Below the pieces are notes generated by a model. That model worked only from the letters and a program-made list of their open reading frames with translations. It had not been told where the DNA came from and did not search any database. Of a stretch of 64,000 nucleotides of DNA, positions 25,286 to 33,680 are shown piece by piece. Position 1 is the first letter of the stretch; every line of letters starts with the position of its first letter. Origin of the DNA: Halocatena marina (lineage in GTDB: Archaea; Halobacteriota; Halobacteria; Halobacteriales; Haloarculaceae). The DNA is taken from assembly GCF_023276375.1 (NCBI RefSeq), contig NZ_JALLPK010000001.1, positions 2,976,001 to 3,040,000 on the forward strand, written 5' to 3'. Position numbers and translations under genes: made by a program.

Positions 25286-25779
25286 CAGCAACGGCGATCG
25301 AGACGCGTCCCACGCGGCTCGGCATCGGTCTCACGGGCTTGTTCGCTATCGTGGCTGTGCTCGCAACCGTGATCCCACTCGCACTCATTCCAAATCTGAT
25401 CGGAACGCTCCTCGTCGTTGCCGGCACCGTTCGTGGGACGAGAGCCATCGTAACGGTCGGCGCGGGGGGACTCGTGATCGGCGTCATCGTCGCTGGGCTC
25501 GCGGGAGTTGAACCCGAACCGCTGTTGATTGCGACGGCTGCGGCCGTCCTCGCGTGGGACGCCGGAATGCAGGCAATTGACCTCGGAGAGACGCTCGGTC
25601 GGACGGCAGATACCTCGCGTGCGCTCGTCGTCCACGTCGCAGCCAGCACGATAACCGCTGCCGTCATCGCTGGACTCGGATACGCCGTCTATCGCATCGT
25701 CGGCAGCGGTCAACCTGTTACGGCACTCGTGTTGTTGCTCTTCGGTGCGATCGTTCTCAGTGCCGCGTTTAGGGGCTGA
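25282..25779 (+). CDS. DUF7519-type membrane protein
   Basis: 165 residues from GTG 25282, overlapping the DUF58 stop in a GTGA arrangement. The sequence has about five hydrophobic segments (ATVIPLALIPNLIGTLLVVAG, IVTVGAGGLVIGVIVAGLAG, LLIATAAAVLAWDAGM, VAASTITAAVIAGLGYAVY, TALVLLLFGAIVLSA). It is the last gene of the DUF4129-DUF7269-DUF58 operon and is a usual companion there. Its function is unknown; a structural role in the membrane complex is an inference from context. Confidence 0.72.
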   Translation: MTATAIETRPTRLGIGLTGLFAIVAVLATVIPLALIPNLIGTLLVVAGTVRGTRAIVTVGAGGLVIGVIVAGLAGVEPEPLLIATAAAVLAWDAGMQAIDLGETLGRTADTSRALVVHVAASTITAAVIAGLGYAVYRIVGSGQPVTALVLLLFGAIVLSAAFRG

Positions 25780-25813
25780 GAACTCGTGTTCGACGGATTC
25801 CAGAAGCTCCCAC

Positions 25814-26458
25814 TTAGCGTGCAATACGCGACAACACTGTTGCTTCGATCTTCTGGAGATGTTCACCAACTGTTGCAACACTAAGCTCCATCGCTTCGGC
25901 GATATCGTTGATGACGGCGTTTCGCGGAACTTCGTAGTAGCCCAGTTCGACAGCTGTGCTCAAAATCTCGCGCTGGCGTTCAGTCAACAACGAGCCGAGA
26001 CGACGATGTTCGGGCCGATATTCGCCCATCTGTTCGAGTTCGATCGACACAATCTCCGATGCTGTGGTGAGAGCCTGACGCAAGGGTTCGTGCGCTCCGA
26101 TACACGTCATCCGAATGCGGTTGTCGGTCAGAAATTCGATCGGCATATCAATAATGATCTCGGCTTCGTGGAAGATCGGGAGAAAGGACTTCAGAGGCTC
26201 TTGCACCACACAATGAATGTACGCGAGTCCATCTCCGTGCTCGGGAACATCGTACTGAAGCACGTTCGGGGCCCTGTCACAGCGTTCCCTTAGGCGATCG
26301 AGATCGCCACGGAACTGAGACAGCATGACGATCGTCCCGTCTGAGAGGACATTGAAGTGATACAGACACTCGCGAATCACGCCCGGTTCAGCCACAGAAG
26401 GCGCATCCGGAGAGGTGGGTGCCTCTTCTACGTCCACGACGACGGTCATATATCTCAT
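25814..26458 (-). CDS. Bat-type (HTH_10) transcriptional regulator
   Basis: 214 residues. The N-terminal two-thirds is a sensor-like region. The C-terminal bacterio-opsin-activator HTH begins about 155 with LTERQREILSTAVELGYYEVPR and continues NAVINDIAEAMELSVATVGEHLQKIEATV, the diagnostic pattern. Start is ATG 26458; ATG 26449 is also possible. These regulators are numerous in haloarchaea and control targets from bacterio-opsin to metabolism. It converges with the DUF58 operon. Confidence 0.87.
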   Translation of the reverse strand: MRYMTVVVDVEEAPTSPDAPSVAEPGVIRECLYHFNVLSDGTIVMLSQFRGDLDRLRERCDRAPNVLQYDVPEHGDGLAYIHCVVQEPLKSFLPIFHEAEIIIDMPIEFLTDNRIRMTCIGAHEPLRQALTTASEIVSIELEQMGEYRPEHRRLGSLLTERQREILSTAVELGYYEVPRNAVINDIAEAMELSVATVGEHLQKIEATVLSRIAR

Positions 26459-26586
26459 AGATAGGCTCTGGAATGCATGCCAGCACGTACTGACTGGACG
26501 GGGGCAGGTATAGTATGTTTCTCGTTCCCGCTATAAAATCCCGAGACGGGCCCACTTGCGATGAGCCGTCTCGGTCAGTATTGCAA

Positions 26587-26880
26587 TTACAAATCCGCTC
26601 GCTTGGAAGAGCCTCCCTCCGAATCGTCGTCGAATGCTTTCACCACATTGGCTCTCGTTTCCTCGTTTTTTACTCCCACCTCGGTGGTGAATGGACTTTC
26701 CGCGAGCGTTACGAGCGCTCGTTCGGTCTTCTCGTAGATGCGGTCGATCGATTTCTCTACTTCCTCGTGTGAGACGTCACGGGTAGCAGCGATTTCCTCT
26801 GTCGATAGTCCGTCTGCGAGCAGCTCTGCAACAACGCGCTCGCCGTGGCTGAGAATAGAGTTGGGATTGGAGTCGCTCAT
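26587..26880 (-). CDS. Small helix-turn-helix protein downstream of hisB
   Basis: 97 residues from ATG 26880. The segment LSHGERVVAELLADGLSTEE, followed by IAATRDVSHEEVEKSIDRIYEKTERAL, resembles a LuxR/sigma-4 type HTH. The C-terminus is acidic and probably flexible. It follows the ACT-domain gene by about 75 bp on the same strand, so hisB-ACT-HTH may form one unit. I do not recognise a characterised homologue. DNA binding is inferred from the HTH pattern. Confidence 0.6.
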   Translation of the reverse strand: MSDSNPNSILSHGERVVAELLADGLSTEEIAATRDVSHEEVEKSIDRIYEKTERALVTLAESPFTTEVGVKNEETRANVVKAFDDDSEGGSSKRADL

Positions 26881-26955
26881 GGGCAATCCACAGTCGGTCA
26901 GTCCTTGAGCCTACCGACGAACACGTCGGCGCTCTGTTGTCGGTCCAAACGATCG

Positions 26956-27459
26956 TTACTCGATTTCGATCTTCCGGACGAACGAGAGCATTCTGATGTT
27001 GTTGATGAGATCACCGGGGAGTGTCGCGTCGGTGATGATCGAGAGCGTTGGTTCGTCTGTGAATTCGGGATCCTCACTAACGGTCTGTCGAATCGAGATG
27101 TCCTGCTCGGCGATGAGATTCGTCACGGTTGCGACGATACCGGGGGCGTCGGCGTCGATCACGTACACAGTCAGGACAGTGAGATCGAGCACTGGCGCGA
27201 GCGCTTTCAACGAGGGCACAGCAGAGATGTTCTGGAAGATTCGCCGCAGATTCTCGTCTTCGAGGATCGCATCGGTCGTCGCGTCGACCACTCGACGGTC
27301 GACATCGATCTCGCGGGCAATCCCCGTGTTCGGGATCTCGATGCCGCCCGACACGACGCGGCCCTCATCGTTCACGGAGAAGCCCCGTTCGAGCAACAGT
27401 CGAATGACAGCCTGCTGGCTCGGGCTGTTCTCGAACTTTCCCATAATCTCATCGAACAT
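26956..27459 (-). CDS. ACT-domain regulatory protein
   Basis: 167 residues from ATG 27459. Residues 1-90 include an HTH-like region (SPSQQAVIRLLLERGFSV). The C-terminal ACT domain (about 95-165) has LTVYVIDADAPGIVATVTNL and a second strand set ending FVRKIEIE. ACT domains bind amino acids for feedback control. The gene begins immediately after the hisB stop, so it is almost certainly co-transcribed with hisB, which suggests histidine-linked or general amino-acid sensing. The actual ligand is not shown by the sequence. Confidence 0.78.
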   Translation of the reverse strand: MFDEIMGKFENSPSQQAVIRLLLERGFSVNDEGRVVSGGIEIPNTGIAREIDVDRRVVDATTDAILEDENLRRIFQNISAVPSLKALAPVLDLTVLTVYVIDADAPGIVATVTNLIAEQDISIRQTVSEDPEFTDEPTLSIITDATLPGDLINNIRMLSFVRKIEIE

Positions 27460-27461
27460 GC

Positions 27462-28049
27462 TCAAAGCTCTCCCTTCGTGCTCGGCGTGTCCGTCCGCCG
27501 CTCGTCGAGTCGCGTCGCATCATCGAGTGAGCGACCGAGGCATTTGAACAGCGACTCGATCTCGTGATGAGCGTTCTCGCCTTCGACACTCGCGTGCAGC
27601 GTCAACCCACCGTTCATCGCGAGCGAGCGAGCAAAATGACTAGCCATCTGACTCGTCATCTCCCCAACCTGAGATTGAGAGAACGATCCCTCGAACTGGA
27701 ACAACGGACGGCCACTCACATCGAGAACGACGCTTGCGACGGCCTCGTCCAATGGAATGCGCCGGTCGGAGAAGCGAACGATTCCCCGCTTATCACCAAG
27801 TGCCTCCTCCAGTGCCTCCCCGAGCGTGATGGCAACATCCTCAATAGTGTGATGATCGTCGACATCGAGATCACCATCACAGCGGACAGTGAGGTCAAAC
27901 AGTCCGTGTTTGGCAAACGATTCGAGCATGTGATCGAAAAATCCAATGCCGGTGTCGATGGTCGTCTCACCGTCGCCATCGATACCGAGCGTCACCTCGA
28001 CTTCCGTCTCCGCGGTCGCTCGCGTGACGGCGGCGTTCCGGTCGCTCAT
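27462..28049 (-). CDS. hisB: Imidazoleglycerol-phosphate dehydratase
   Basis: Sixth-step histidine biosynthetic enzyme, cytoplasmic, removing water from imidazoleglycerol phosphate. 195 residues from ATG 28049 ([19 protein letters not shown]). The frame extends 14 residues further, but those are not family-like. Mn-binding histidine motifs are present: [15 protein letters not shown] and ENAHHEIES. The length matches monofunctional archaeal and plant HisB. It is not in a full his operon; the next gene on the strand encodes an ACT-domain protein. Confidence 0.95.
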   Translation of the reverse strand: MSDRNAAVTRATAETEVEVTLGIDGDGETTIDTGIGFFDHMLESFAKHGLFDLTVRCDGDLDVDDHHTIEDVAITLGEALEEALGDKRGIVRFSDRRIPLDEAVASVVLDVSGRPLFQFEGSFSQSQVGEMTSQMASHFARSLAMNGGLTLHASVEGENAHHEIESLFKCLGRSLDDATRLDERRTDTPSTKGEL

Positions 28050-28217
28050 ATCATCTACTTTTTGTGCTCGTACAAGCCGGTTGCGCTCCACCAGTTTGCG
28101 TAATCAAACGACAGCGCGATACAGAACAGACCAGTGCGTCTGCACTCGACTGGACTATACTACAAGAGTGAAAGTTGGATTGAAGAAAGGTGAAAGAGAG
28201 TGGGGTATGCTGTTGAT

Positions 28218-28289
28218 GGGCCGGCGCAGATTCGAACTGCGGTTACGGCCACCCGAAGGCCGAAGGATACCAAGCTACCCCACCGGCCC
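28218..28289 (-). tRNA. tRNA-Pro (anticodon CGG)
   Basis: 72 nt on the minus strand. Acceptor GGGCCGG pairs with CCGGCCC. The anticodon stem CGGCC/GGCCG encloses loop TTCGGGT with anticodon CGG. The T arm has GCAG-TTCGAAT-CTGC. No intron, CCA not encoded. Confidence 0.92.
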
Positions 28290-28353
28290 GTACCACAGAA
28301 TGAGAGCAGCGTAGTGTTAACGGTTCCGGGTTCGATCGATCTTCTGAGTATAC

Positions 28354-28950
28354 TCAGTACGCTGTGTAGCCCGCTGTGTCGAGGTAGTTTTGCACAACAG
28401 TGATCGCATGATCTGCGTGCAGGCGTTCGGGTCCAAGTCGGACACGAGTTGTGGCGGTGTTCTCCAACAGCTCGGTCTCGGCACTCGTGAAATCATTGTG
28501 ATCAGAGAGGACGAACACCGGATCGTCCGGTGGTTCTGTCTCTCTGATCGGCTGTCCGTCTTCGTGCAGTTCGATCACGGTACCCTCTTTGGCTGCGTTT
28601 GCGAACGTCTCCTCGGTTCCCAGTCGGGAGAGATAGACACCAGGAGAAGTCTCTGTTTCCATATGCCCAATCGCATTCTCACGCTGTTCGAGCGCATTGC
28701 GAACGAGAGCGGCCGTGCTCCGTTCGTCAGGATTCAACCGTCGGAGTTCTTGACCCTCAAAACGGATCGTGAACGTATCGGCAAGCACGAGCCGACAGCG
28801 CACATCCGTCCGAATCGCGTGTGAGAGGAAGAACGCAGAGTTGACACACCGGCAAAGCACGTCTAATCGCCCTGCTCCACCCGCGATATCGTCGAGCGAG
28901 AAAGTCGCAGCCGTCGGGGCATCGTGCCCGAGAACGATGAACTGTCGCAT
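28354..28950 (-). CDS. trmY: tRNA pseudouridine(54) N1-methyltransferase
   Basis: Archaeal SPOUT-class enzyme that makes m1-pseudouridine at position 54 of tRNA. 198 residues from ATG 28950 (MRQFIVLGHDAPTAATFSLD); 27 upstream in-frame residues were rejected as non-homologous. Family segments include LDDIAGGAGRLDVLCRCVNS and FLSHAIRTD. The C-terminal SPOUT knot has PVFVLSDHNDFTSAE and TRVRLGPERLHADHAITVVQ. It lies just left of the tRNA-Pro gene on the same strand, with 64 bp between them. Confidence 0.92.
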   Translation of the reverse strand: MRQFIVLGHDAPTAATFSLDDIAGGAGRLDVLCRCVNSAFFLSHAIRTDVRCRLVLADTFTIRFEGQELRRLNPDERSTAALVRNALEQRENAIGHMETETSPGVYLSRLGTEETFANAAKEGTVIELHEDGQPIRETEPPDDPVFVLSDHNDFTSAETELLENTATTRVRLGPERLHADHAITVVQNYLDTAGYTAY

Positions 28951-29161
28951 GAGATATCTGATCTGGCACACCAACAGTGATACGTCCGTCGGGACAGCAC
29001 TACTGTAAGAAACGGGCGAGAGATGTGTCACAACATGAATTCAGATGGACGCAGTGAAGGGGGAAAGTGTGGCTGTATGATACCGGTGGCGGGCATTCGT
29101 ACTATCGAGTATCAAACGATCCCGATCGGGAAATCTCCTCGAAACCACCGATCGACGAAAG

Positions 29162-30193
29162 CTACTTTGCAAGCGAACGAATCGCCGATCGATACTGTGA
29201 GTACGGCTGTGCTCCGATGATTGTCTTCGACTTTTTCGTCTTTCGATTGTAGATGTAGAACGCGGGCGTCCCACGGATCGACGCCTGATTCGCCGCAGTA
29301 GTCTCGTTGCTGACCTGCCGTTCAAATTGTTTGCGGTGGGCATCGATGTTCGATTTGACTTTGTTTACGTCGATGCCGACACGCTCTGTGATATCGAGAA
29401 GCTTTGATCGCTCAGCCCACCCGCTTCCTTTCGATCCCTGCTGTTTGAAGACAGCGTGATGCCAATCCCAGTAGTGGTTCGGATTATCACCCGCCACCGT
29501 CGTCCAGACTGCTTTCGCTAGCACCGCCGCAGGCCACGAGTTCTTCCCGATGTTTGGTAGCTCGAGAAACGCAAACCGAGCAAGTCCATCCTTGACCTCG
29601 TTTTTGGCGAGTTTCGGATGGATTTTGAGAGCAAATCGCTGACAGAACGGACAGAGATAATCGCTCCAATAGAGAACCATAACGGGAGCTTCATCGAATC
29701 CCATCACCGGACTCGCCGCAAGATCGACGCCGAACTTTGCAGTTCCCGACACCGAATCGAGAAACGGGAACTGTAATGACGGGGTTGGTGTCGGCGTCGG
29801 TGTCGGCGTGGGAGTTGGCGTCGGTGTCGACGTCGGAGTGGGAGTCAGGGTCGACGTATCTGTTGTTGTTGCTGTTCCGGTTGGTGTTGCTGTCGTGGTG
29901 GATGTCGACGTCTGGAGAGTTTGTGTTGACGAATTGTTCTCTGTTACTGTTGCGGTTGATGGAGGCATCCGCGGTCGACGTGGTGTCGCGTTTGTCAAGA
30001 GAGAACGGTCCGGGGTCGCATTCGACGTGTTCGTCGTATTTGTTTGCGCTGTGGTATTGACAGCATCTGTACTCTTCCCAGTCGAGTTTTCTTGTTCCGG
30101 TTGTCCGAGACAACCAGCAACCGTACCGATGAGAGCAAGTGTCGTACTCTGAAGAAGTGAACGTCGCGTTGTGTTTGAGTTACGTATTGGCAT
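29162..30193 (-). CDS. DsbA-like thioredoxin-fold lipoprotein
   Basis: Exported thiol oxidoreductase, 343 residues from ATG 30193. A signal with TRRSLLQS and lipobox VAGC (Cys28) is followed by a Thr/Ser/Asn-rich stalk with a Thr-Pro repeat at about 118-138. The DsbA/DSBA-like domain has active site CPFC at 181-184 (DYLCPFC) and a cis-Pro region IRGTPAFYIY near the C-terminus. It probably oxidises or isomerises disulfides outside the membrane. The stalk is coded by short alternating units prone to slippage. No DsbB or DsbD partner is adjacent. Confidence 0.87.
   Translation of the reverse strand: MPIRNSNTTRRSLLQSTTLALIGTVAGCLGQPEQENSTGKSTDAVNTTAQTNTTNTSNATPDRSLLTNATPRRPRMPPSTATVTENNSSTQTLQTSTSTTTATPTGTATTTDTSTLTPTPTSTPTPTPTPTPTPTPTPSLQFPFLDSVSGTAKFGVDLAASPVMGFDEAPVMVLYWSDYLCPFCQRFALKIHPKLAKNEVKDGLARFAFLELPNIGKNSWPAAVLAKAVWTTVAGDNPNHYWDWHHAVFKQQGSKGSGWAERSKLLDITERVGIDVNKVKSNIDAHRKQFERQVSNETTAANQASIRGTPAFYIYNRKTKKSKTIIGAQPYSQYRSAIRSLAK
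29780..29842 (-). repeat. Thr-Pro coding microsatellite in the DsbA-like gene
   Basis: About ten tandem 6-bp units coding Thr-Pro, with minor synonymous variation, lie in the stalk of the DsbA-like lipoprotein. Unit gain or loss would stay in frame and change stalk length only. Confidence 0.7.
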
Positions 30194-30289
30194 AGTCCCT
30201 GACAACATCAAACGGTCGTTGAGGCGATCACTTGCCACGAACCGTTGACTGGATGCCTGTCATAACAAGAGTGCCAGTAATAGATGTTA

Positions 30290-30317
30290 TGTCTGACATT
30301 GTGACAAATATCAGACA
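30290..30317. repeat. 7-bp inverted repeat upstream of the DsbA-like gene
   Basis: TGTCTGA (30290-30296) and TCAGACA (30311-30317) are exactly complementary, 14 bp apart, in an AT-rich stretch about 100 nt before the DsbA-like start. Possible operator; the rest of 30194-30418 contains no credible gene. Confidence 0.4.
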
Positions 30318-30418
30318 ACAATTCATTATACACGAGTTCCGATCTCTGTGTATCAAAAGTACAGTGACAGATCGAGTATGGGAAACGATTCGAGAACACT
30401 ATCGTGAGGCGGTGAACA

Positions 30419-31396
30419 TTAGCCCTCTGTTTCGCGGAGTCGTGTTCGAATGGTGTCTTCGACCGATTGCGCCGGTCGCCAACCGAGGCCGTCGGCGGCA
30501 TCCGTGGTGTCAACGGTAAACGTATCGACGAGCGTCTCGGCACTCCGAGGATTTTCGACCACGTCAAGATCGACATCGATCCCCCGTTCTTCGTGGGCGA
30601 TCGTCTTGACGAGTTCGGCGACTTCCATCACGCTCAGGTCTTCATCTGTTCCGATCTCGTAGCGCTCGACACCGGTAATGCCGTCACTCAGTTGCTGTAC
30701 GAGGCGCTCTGCGCTCAGTATGTATACTTGGGCTACGTCAGTAACGTGGACGTAGTTTCGCGCTTGCGTCCCGGGGGCATAGACTGTGATCGGATCACGC
30801 GCGAGGGCACGATTCAGGAAGAAGTTGATGACCGTTCCTTTCGAGACAGTCGTTCCGTCGATTGTGTGCTCACCGTACACGTTCGAAATCATAAACAGAT
30901 GAGCGGGAAATGCTCCTTCTGCGAACGTTTCGATAGCGCGTTCTCCGAGTACCTTCGACCGGCCGTACCAGTTCAATGGAGCGCGTGGGAGGTCTGTGGT
31001 TATCGGGAACACCGTCGGATCACCGAGAACAGCCATGCTGAACGGGAACGCGAGTGCAGCACCAGACGCTCGACACCACCACGCAACGTTGTTCGTCCCC
31101 TGCACGTTCACATCGTGTGCCAAATCGGGGTTCGTATCACAGTCGTCGACACCGCTGACAGCCGCGAGGTGAAGAACGACATCAGCACCATCGAGGGCAG
31201 CCGCTAACTCCTCGCGGTGACGAATATCGACGTGTTCGATATCGATATCACCCACGCGACGGACCTGCCCTCGATAGAAGTTATCGAGCGCGGTGACCCG
31301 CCACTCCGGATGTGTTTTCTGTAGCTGGTCGACGACACGACTGCCGATGTACCCCGCCGCTCCTGTGACGGCGATGTGTGGTGTGCTGTTACTCAT
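30419..31396 (-). CDS. NAD-dependent sugar-nucleotide epimerase/dehydratase (SDR), third gene of the cluster
   Basis: Extended short-chain dehydrogenase of 325 residues from ATG 31396. The Rossmann motif GAAGYIG is near the N-terminus, followed by VLHLAAVSG, then the catalytic Tyr-Lys in NWYGRSK. The substrate half includes FLNRALARDPITVYAPGTQ and RNYVHVTDVAQ. It overlaps the preceding SDR gene by 8 bp, so the three SDR genes are one operon. The sugar is not evident. The usual Ser of the triad appears as FPFSMAVLGD, so the enzyme may be active. Confidence 0.82.
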   Translation of the reverse strand: MSNSTPHIAVTGAAGYIGSRVVDQLQKTHPEWRVTALDNFYRGQVRRVGDIDIEHVDIRHREELAAALDGADVVLHLAAVSGVDDCDTNPDLAHDVNVQGTNNVAWWCRASGAALAFPFSMAVLGDPTVFPITTDLPRAPLNWYGRSKVLGERAIETFAEGAFPAHLFMISNVYGEHTIDGTTVSKGTVINFFLNRALARDPITVYAPGTQARNYVHVTDVAQVYILSAERLVQQLSDGITGVERYEIGTDEDLSVMEVAELVKTIAHEERGIDVDLDVVENPRSAETLVDTFTVDTTDAADGLGWRPAQSVEDTIRTRLRETEG

Positions 31397-32348
31397 GTGT
31401 TCTCGGATGGTTACCGTAATCACTGAACTTCGCTGCGAGATCCCGAACACCCTCGCGGAGCGTCCATTTGGTCTCAAAACCCGTTTCCTCGAGTCGATCG
31501 AAATTAACGTGGTAGGACGGGCCGGGATGCTCGTCTCTGAGATACGTCATATCGACGGAGGCGACTTCCTCGCTGACGAGCGTGGCAATCTCACTGATCC
31601 GATAGTTTTCTGCTTCGTCTCCAATGTTGTAGATTGGATGATCCCACGATTCGGGCTGGGTTGCGGCATGAGCGTACGCCCGCGCAGCGTCATGGACGTG
31701 GATGAACGGTCGCCAGTTCGAGCCATCGCCGTAGACGGTCAGCGGCCGCCCTGTTAGCGCCCGGAAGACGAACTGGTTCACGACGAGATTGAACCGGATT
31801 CCCGGTGCTGCGCCGTAGTTCGTCGCCAGACGCAGCGCTGTTCGATCGAATCCGAACCGCTCGCCAGCACTGCGGAGTAAGTGCTCGGCTTCGAGTTTCG
31901 ACGCTGCGTACGGGTTGATTGGATCGGGGTCGATCGTCTCATCGAGATCTGGGTTCGTTGCTCGTCCGTAGAGATTGCACGAGGATGCGAGCACGACGTT
32001 TTCGACAGCGAGCTTGCCCGCTGCAGTGATGACGTTCTCCGTCCCTGTGAGGTTTGTCTCGAACGTCTCCTCGCGGTGATCGTGCGTGCTTGCCGCGCCA
32101 GTGATCGCCGCGAGATGAATCACGGTGTCACACCCGCGCATCGCGTTCTCGACGTCGCCGTACTCGCGCACGTCACCGCGGACGAACGCGATCGAGTCAG
32201 TAACCGAACCCATCAGTGCTCGTGGCGATCCGCTCGAGAGATCGTCCATAACAACGACGCGCTCGATACGATCGTCCGAATCGAGCAGCGGGACGAGCAC
32301 GCTCCCGATGTACCCGCACCCACCGGTGACGAAGACGGTGTCGCTCAT
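31389..32348 (-). CDS. NAD-dependent sugar-nucleotide epimerase/dehydratase (SDR), second gene of the cluster
   Basis: 319 residues. Gly-rich GGCGYIGS at 9-16, VIHLAAITG, Ser region in VLASSCNLYG and the catalytic pair in NPYAASK. The C-terminal part LTGRPLTVYGDGSNWRPFIHV is the usual sugar-binding segment of GalE/RmlB-like epimerases. It starts one base into the stop of the preceding SQD1-like gene and overlaps the next SDR gene. Likely a nucleotide-sugar 4-epimerase or dehydratase; which one cannot be told from sequence. Confidence 0.84.
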   Translation of the reverse strand: MSDTVFVTGGCGYIGSVLVPLLDSDDRIERVVVMDDLSSGSPRALMGSVTDSIAFVRGDVREYGDVENAMRGCDTVIHLAAITGAASTHDHREETFETNLTGTENVITAAGKLAVENVVLASSCNLYGRATNPDLDETIDPDPINPYAASKLEAEHLLRSAGERFGFDRTALRLATNYGAAPGIRFNLVVNQFVFRALTGRPLTVYGDGSNWRPFIHVHDAARAYAHAATQPESWDHPIYNIGDEAENYRISEIATLVSEEVASVDMTYLRDEHPGPSYHVNFDRLEETGFETKWTLREGVRDLAAKFSDYGNHPRTHE

Positions 32349-33508
32349 TACTCCTCCAGAACGTCCGGAAGGAAGCGATCTTCGTGTGCCACGATCGTAT
32401 CTCTGTGTGCTGTCAGCGTTTCCAAGATGTCACGCATCCCACTCTCGAAGGTCTGGCGCTGTTCGCCGATAAGGTCCATGTACCGGTCATTTTCGATCTC
32501 CATCGCGTGCTCTTCGTCCTCTTCGCGGGGATTTTCGACGTGGGTCACGTCTACATCGAGCCCGAACTCCGCCCCGACGTCAGCGATCGTCTCCGCCATC
32601 TCGACGATGCTGATGGGTCTCGTGACCTGATTGTACACGGTGTGTTCAGCTGACTGTCCGGAAACGACGAGTTGGGCCAGTCCTTCTACAGCGTCTTCGA
32701 GGCTGACGAACGGCTTTCGCTGCTCTCCTTTTCCGTACACGGTGAGAGGATATCCTGCGATCGCCTGCGCGCAAAACCGGTGTGCGACCACACCGAAATA
32801 GTAGTCGAAATCGAACCGGGTTCGAAGTCGTTCGTCTGCGCGTGTTTCTTCGGTCTCGGTTCCGTAGGTGATCGCGGTTCGAACGTCACTGATCGGTATC
32901 CCGAACTGTCGGTGTGCGAGCCGTAAGTTGGCCGCGTCGTGGGATTTCGTCAGGTGATACCAGCTCCCGGCCATCGCGGGAAACGGGACCGCATCGCGGT
33001 GGCCCTCGTGTTCCATGACAGCACCACCCTCCGGGATGGGGAACTCAGGCGCGCCGTAGACCCCCGTCGTAGTGGTCTCGACGAAGTGGGTGTCGGCCAT
33101 ATCGTGCTCGTGCAGCCCCCAGACAAGGTTGCGCGTTGCCTGCATGTTGTTGTGCTGGGTGTAGTTCGCCCGCTCGCCGTTGAGTTGCGAATACGGTGCG
33201 GACGGCTGTGCCGCCGTATGAACGATGGCGCGTGGCTCGTGGACGGTGAGCAGCTGGTCGACGAATCCTCGGTCGGTGAGGTCGCCCTCGACGAACGAGA
33301 GATTCGAGAGACCGTGGACATTCCGCGCCGCTGTGAGTCGTTCGTCCATTGCCGCGACCGGAGCCGCACTCTTCGATCCGATCGACTCGACCCACTCGCG
33401 CCGAGCGAAATTATCGACAAGGATGCACCGTTCGTCCGTTCTACTCGCAATACGAAGCCCAGTGGGCCACCCGATATACCCGTCGCCGCCTGTGATAATG
33501 ATCGCCAT
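32348..33508 (-). CDS. UDP-sulfoquinovose synthase homologue (SQD1/SqdB type)
   Basis: 386 residues with features separating SQD1 from ordinary epimerases. GGDGYIGWPTGLRIA is at the N-terminus. AAQPSAPYSQLNGERANYTQ, with the following HNN, matches the SQD1 sulfite/UDP-glucose pocket region. The catalytic stretch is SWYHLTKSHD, followed by a YFG..HRFCAQA segment and LTVYGKGEQRKPFVSLED. SQD1 makes UDP-sulfoquinovose from UDP-glucose and sulfite; in archaea this feeds surface glycans or sulfolipid. It is the first gene of the SDR operon. Two palindromes lie directly upstream. No glycosyltransferase is adjacent. Confidence 0.86.
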   Translation of the reverse strand: MAIIITGGDGYIGWPTGLRIASRTDERCILVDNFARREWVESIGSKSAAPVAAMDERLTAARNVHGLSNLSFVEGDLTDRGFVDQLLTVHEPRAIVHTAAQPSAPYSQLNGERANYTQHNNMQATRNLVWGLHEHDMADTHFVETTTTGVYGAPEFPIPEGGAVMEHEGHRDAVPFPAMAGSWYHLTKSHDAANLRLAHRQFGIPISDVRTAITYGTETEETRADERLRTRFDFDYYFGVVAHRFCAQAIAGYPLTVYGKGEQRKPFVSLEDAVEGLAQLVVSGQSAEHTVYNQVTRPISIVEMAETIADVGAEFGLDVDVTHVENPREEDEEHAMEIENDRYMDLIGEQRQTFESGMRDILETLTAHRDTIVAHEDRFLPDVLEE

Positions 33509-33509
33509 T

Positions 33510-33552
33510 AGTTACTCACTGAGCGAGTAACTCCCGTCCAGTACTAAGTACT
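33510..33552. promoter_or_regulatory. Two palindromes before the SQD1-like operon
   Basis: An 8-bp perfect inverted repeat (AGTTACTC at 33510-33517, GAGTAACT at 33525-33532, 7-bp spacer) begins two bases before the start codon. A second palindrome, AGTAC-TAA-GTACT (33540-33552), sits where the TATA/BRE region of a leaderless promoter would be. The arrangement suggests operator control of the operon. Confidence 0.55.
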
Positions 33553-33680
33553 TTTTGCCTCGTTCTTGTTGACTAATGGATCTACCGGCAAAACAATCCG
33601 TGTGTTGGCGCCAGAGAGATCGAACCGCATCTACACGGCGTCTTCAGGGAAATGAAAAGAAGAAAAAGAGCGTCAATAGC

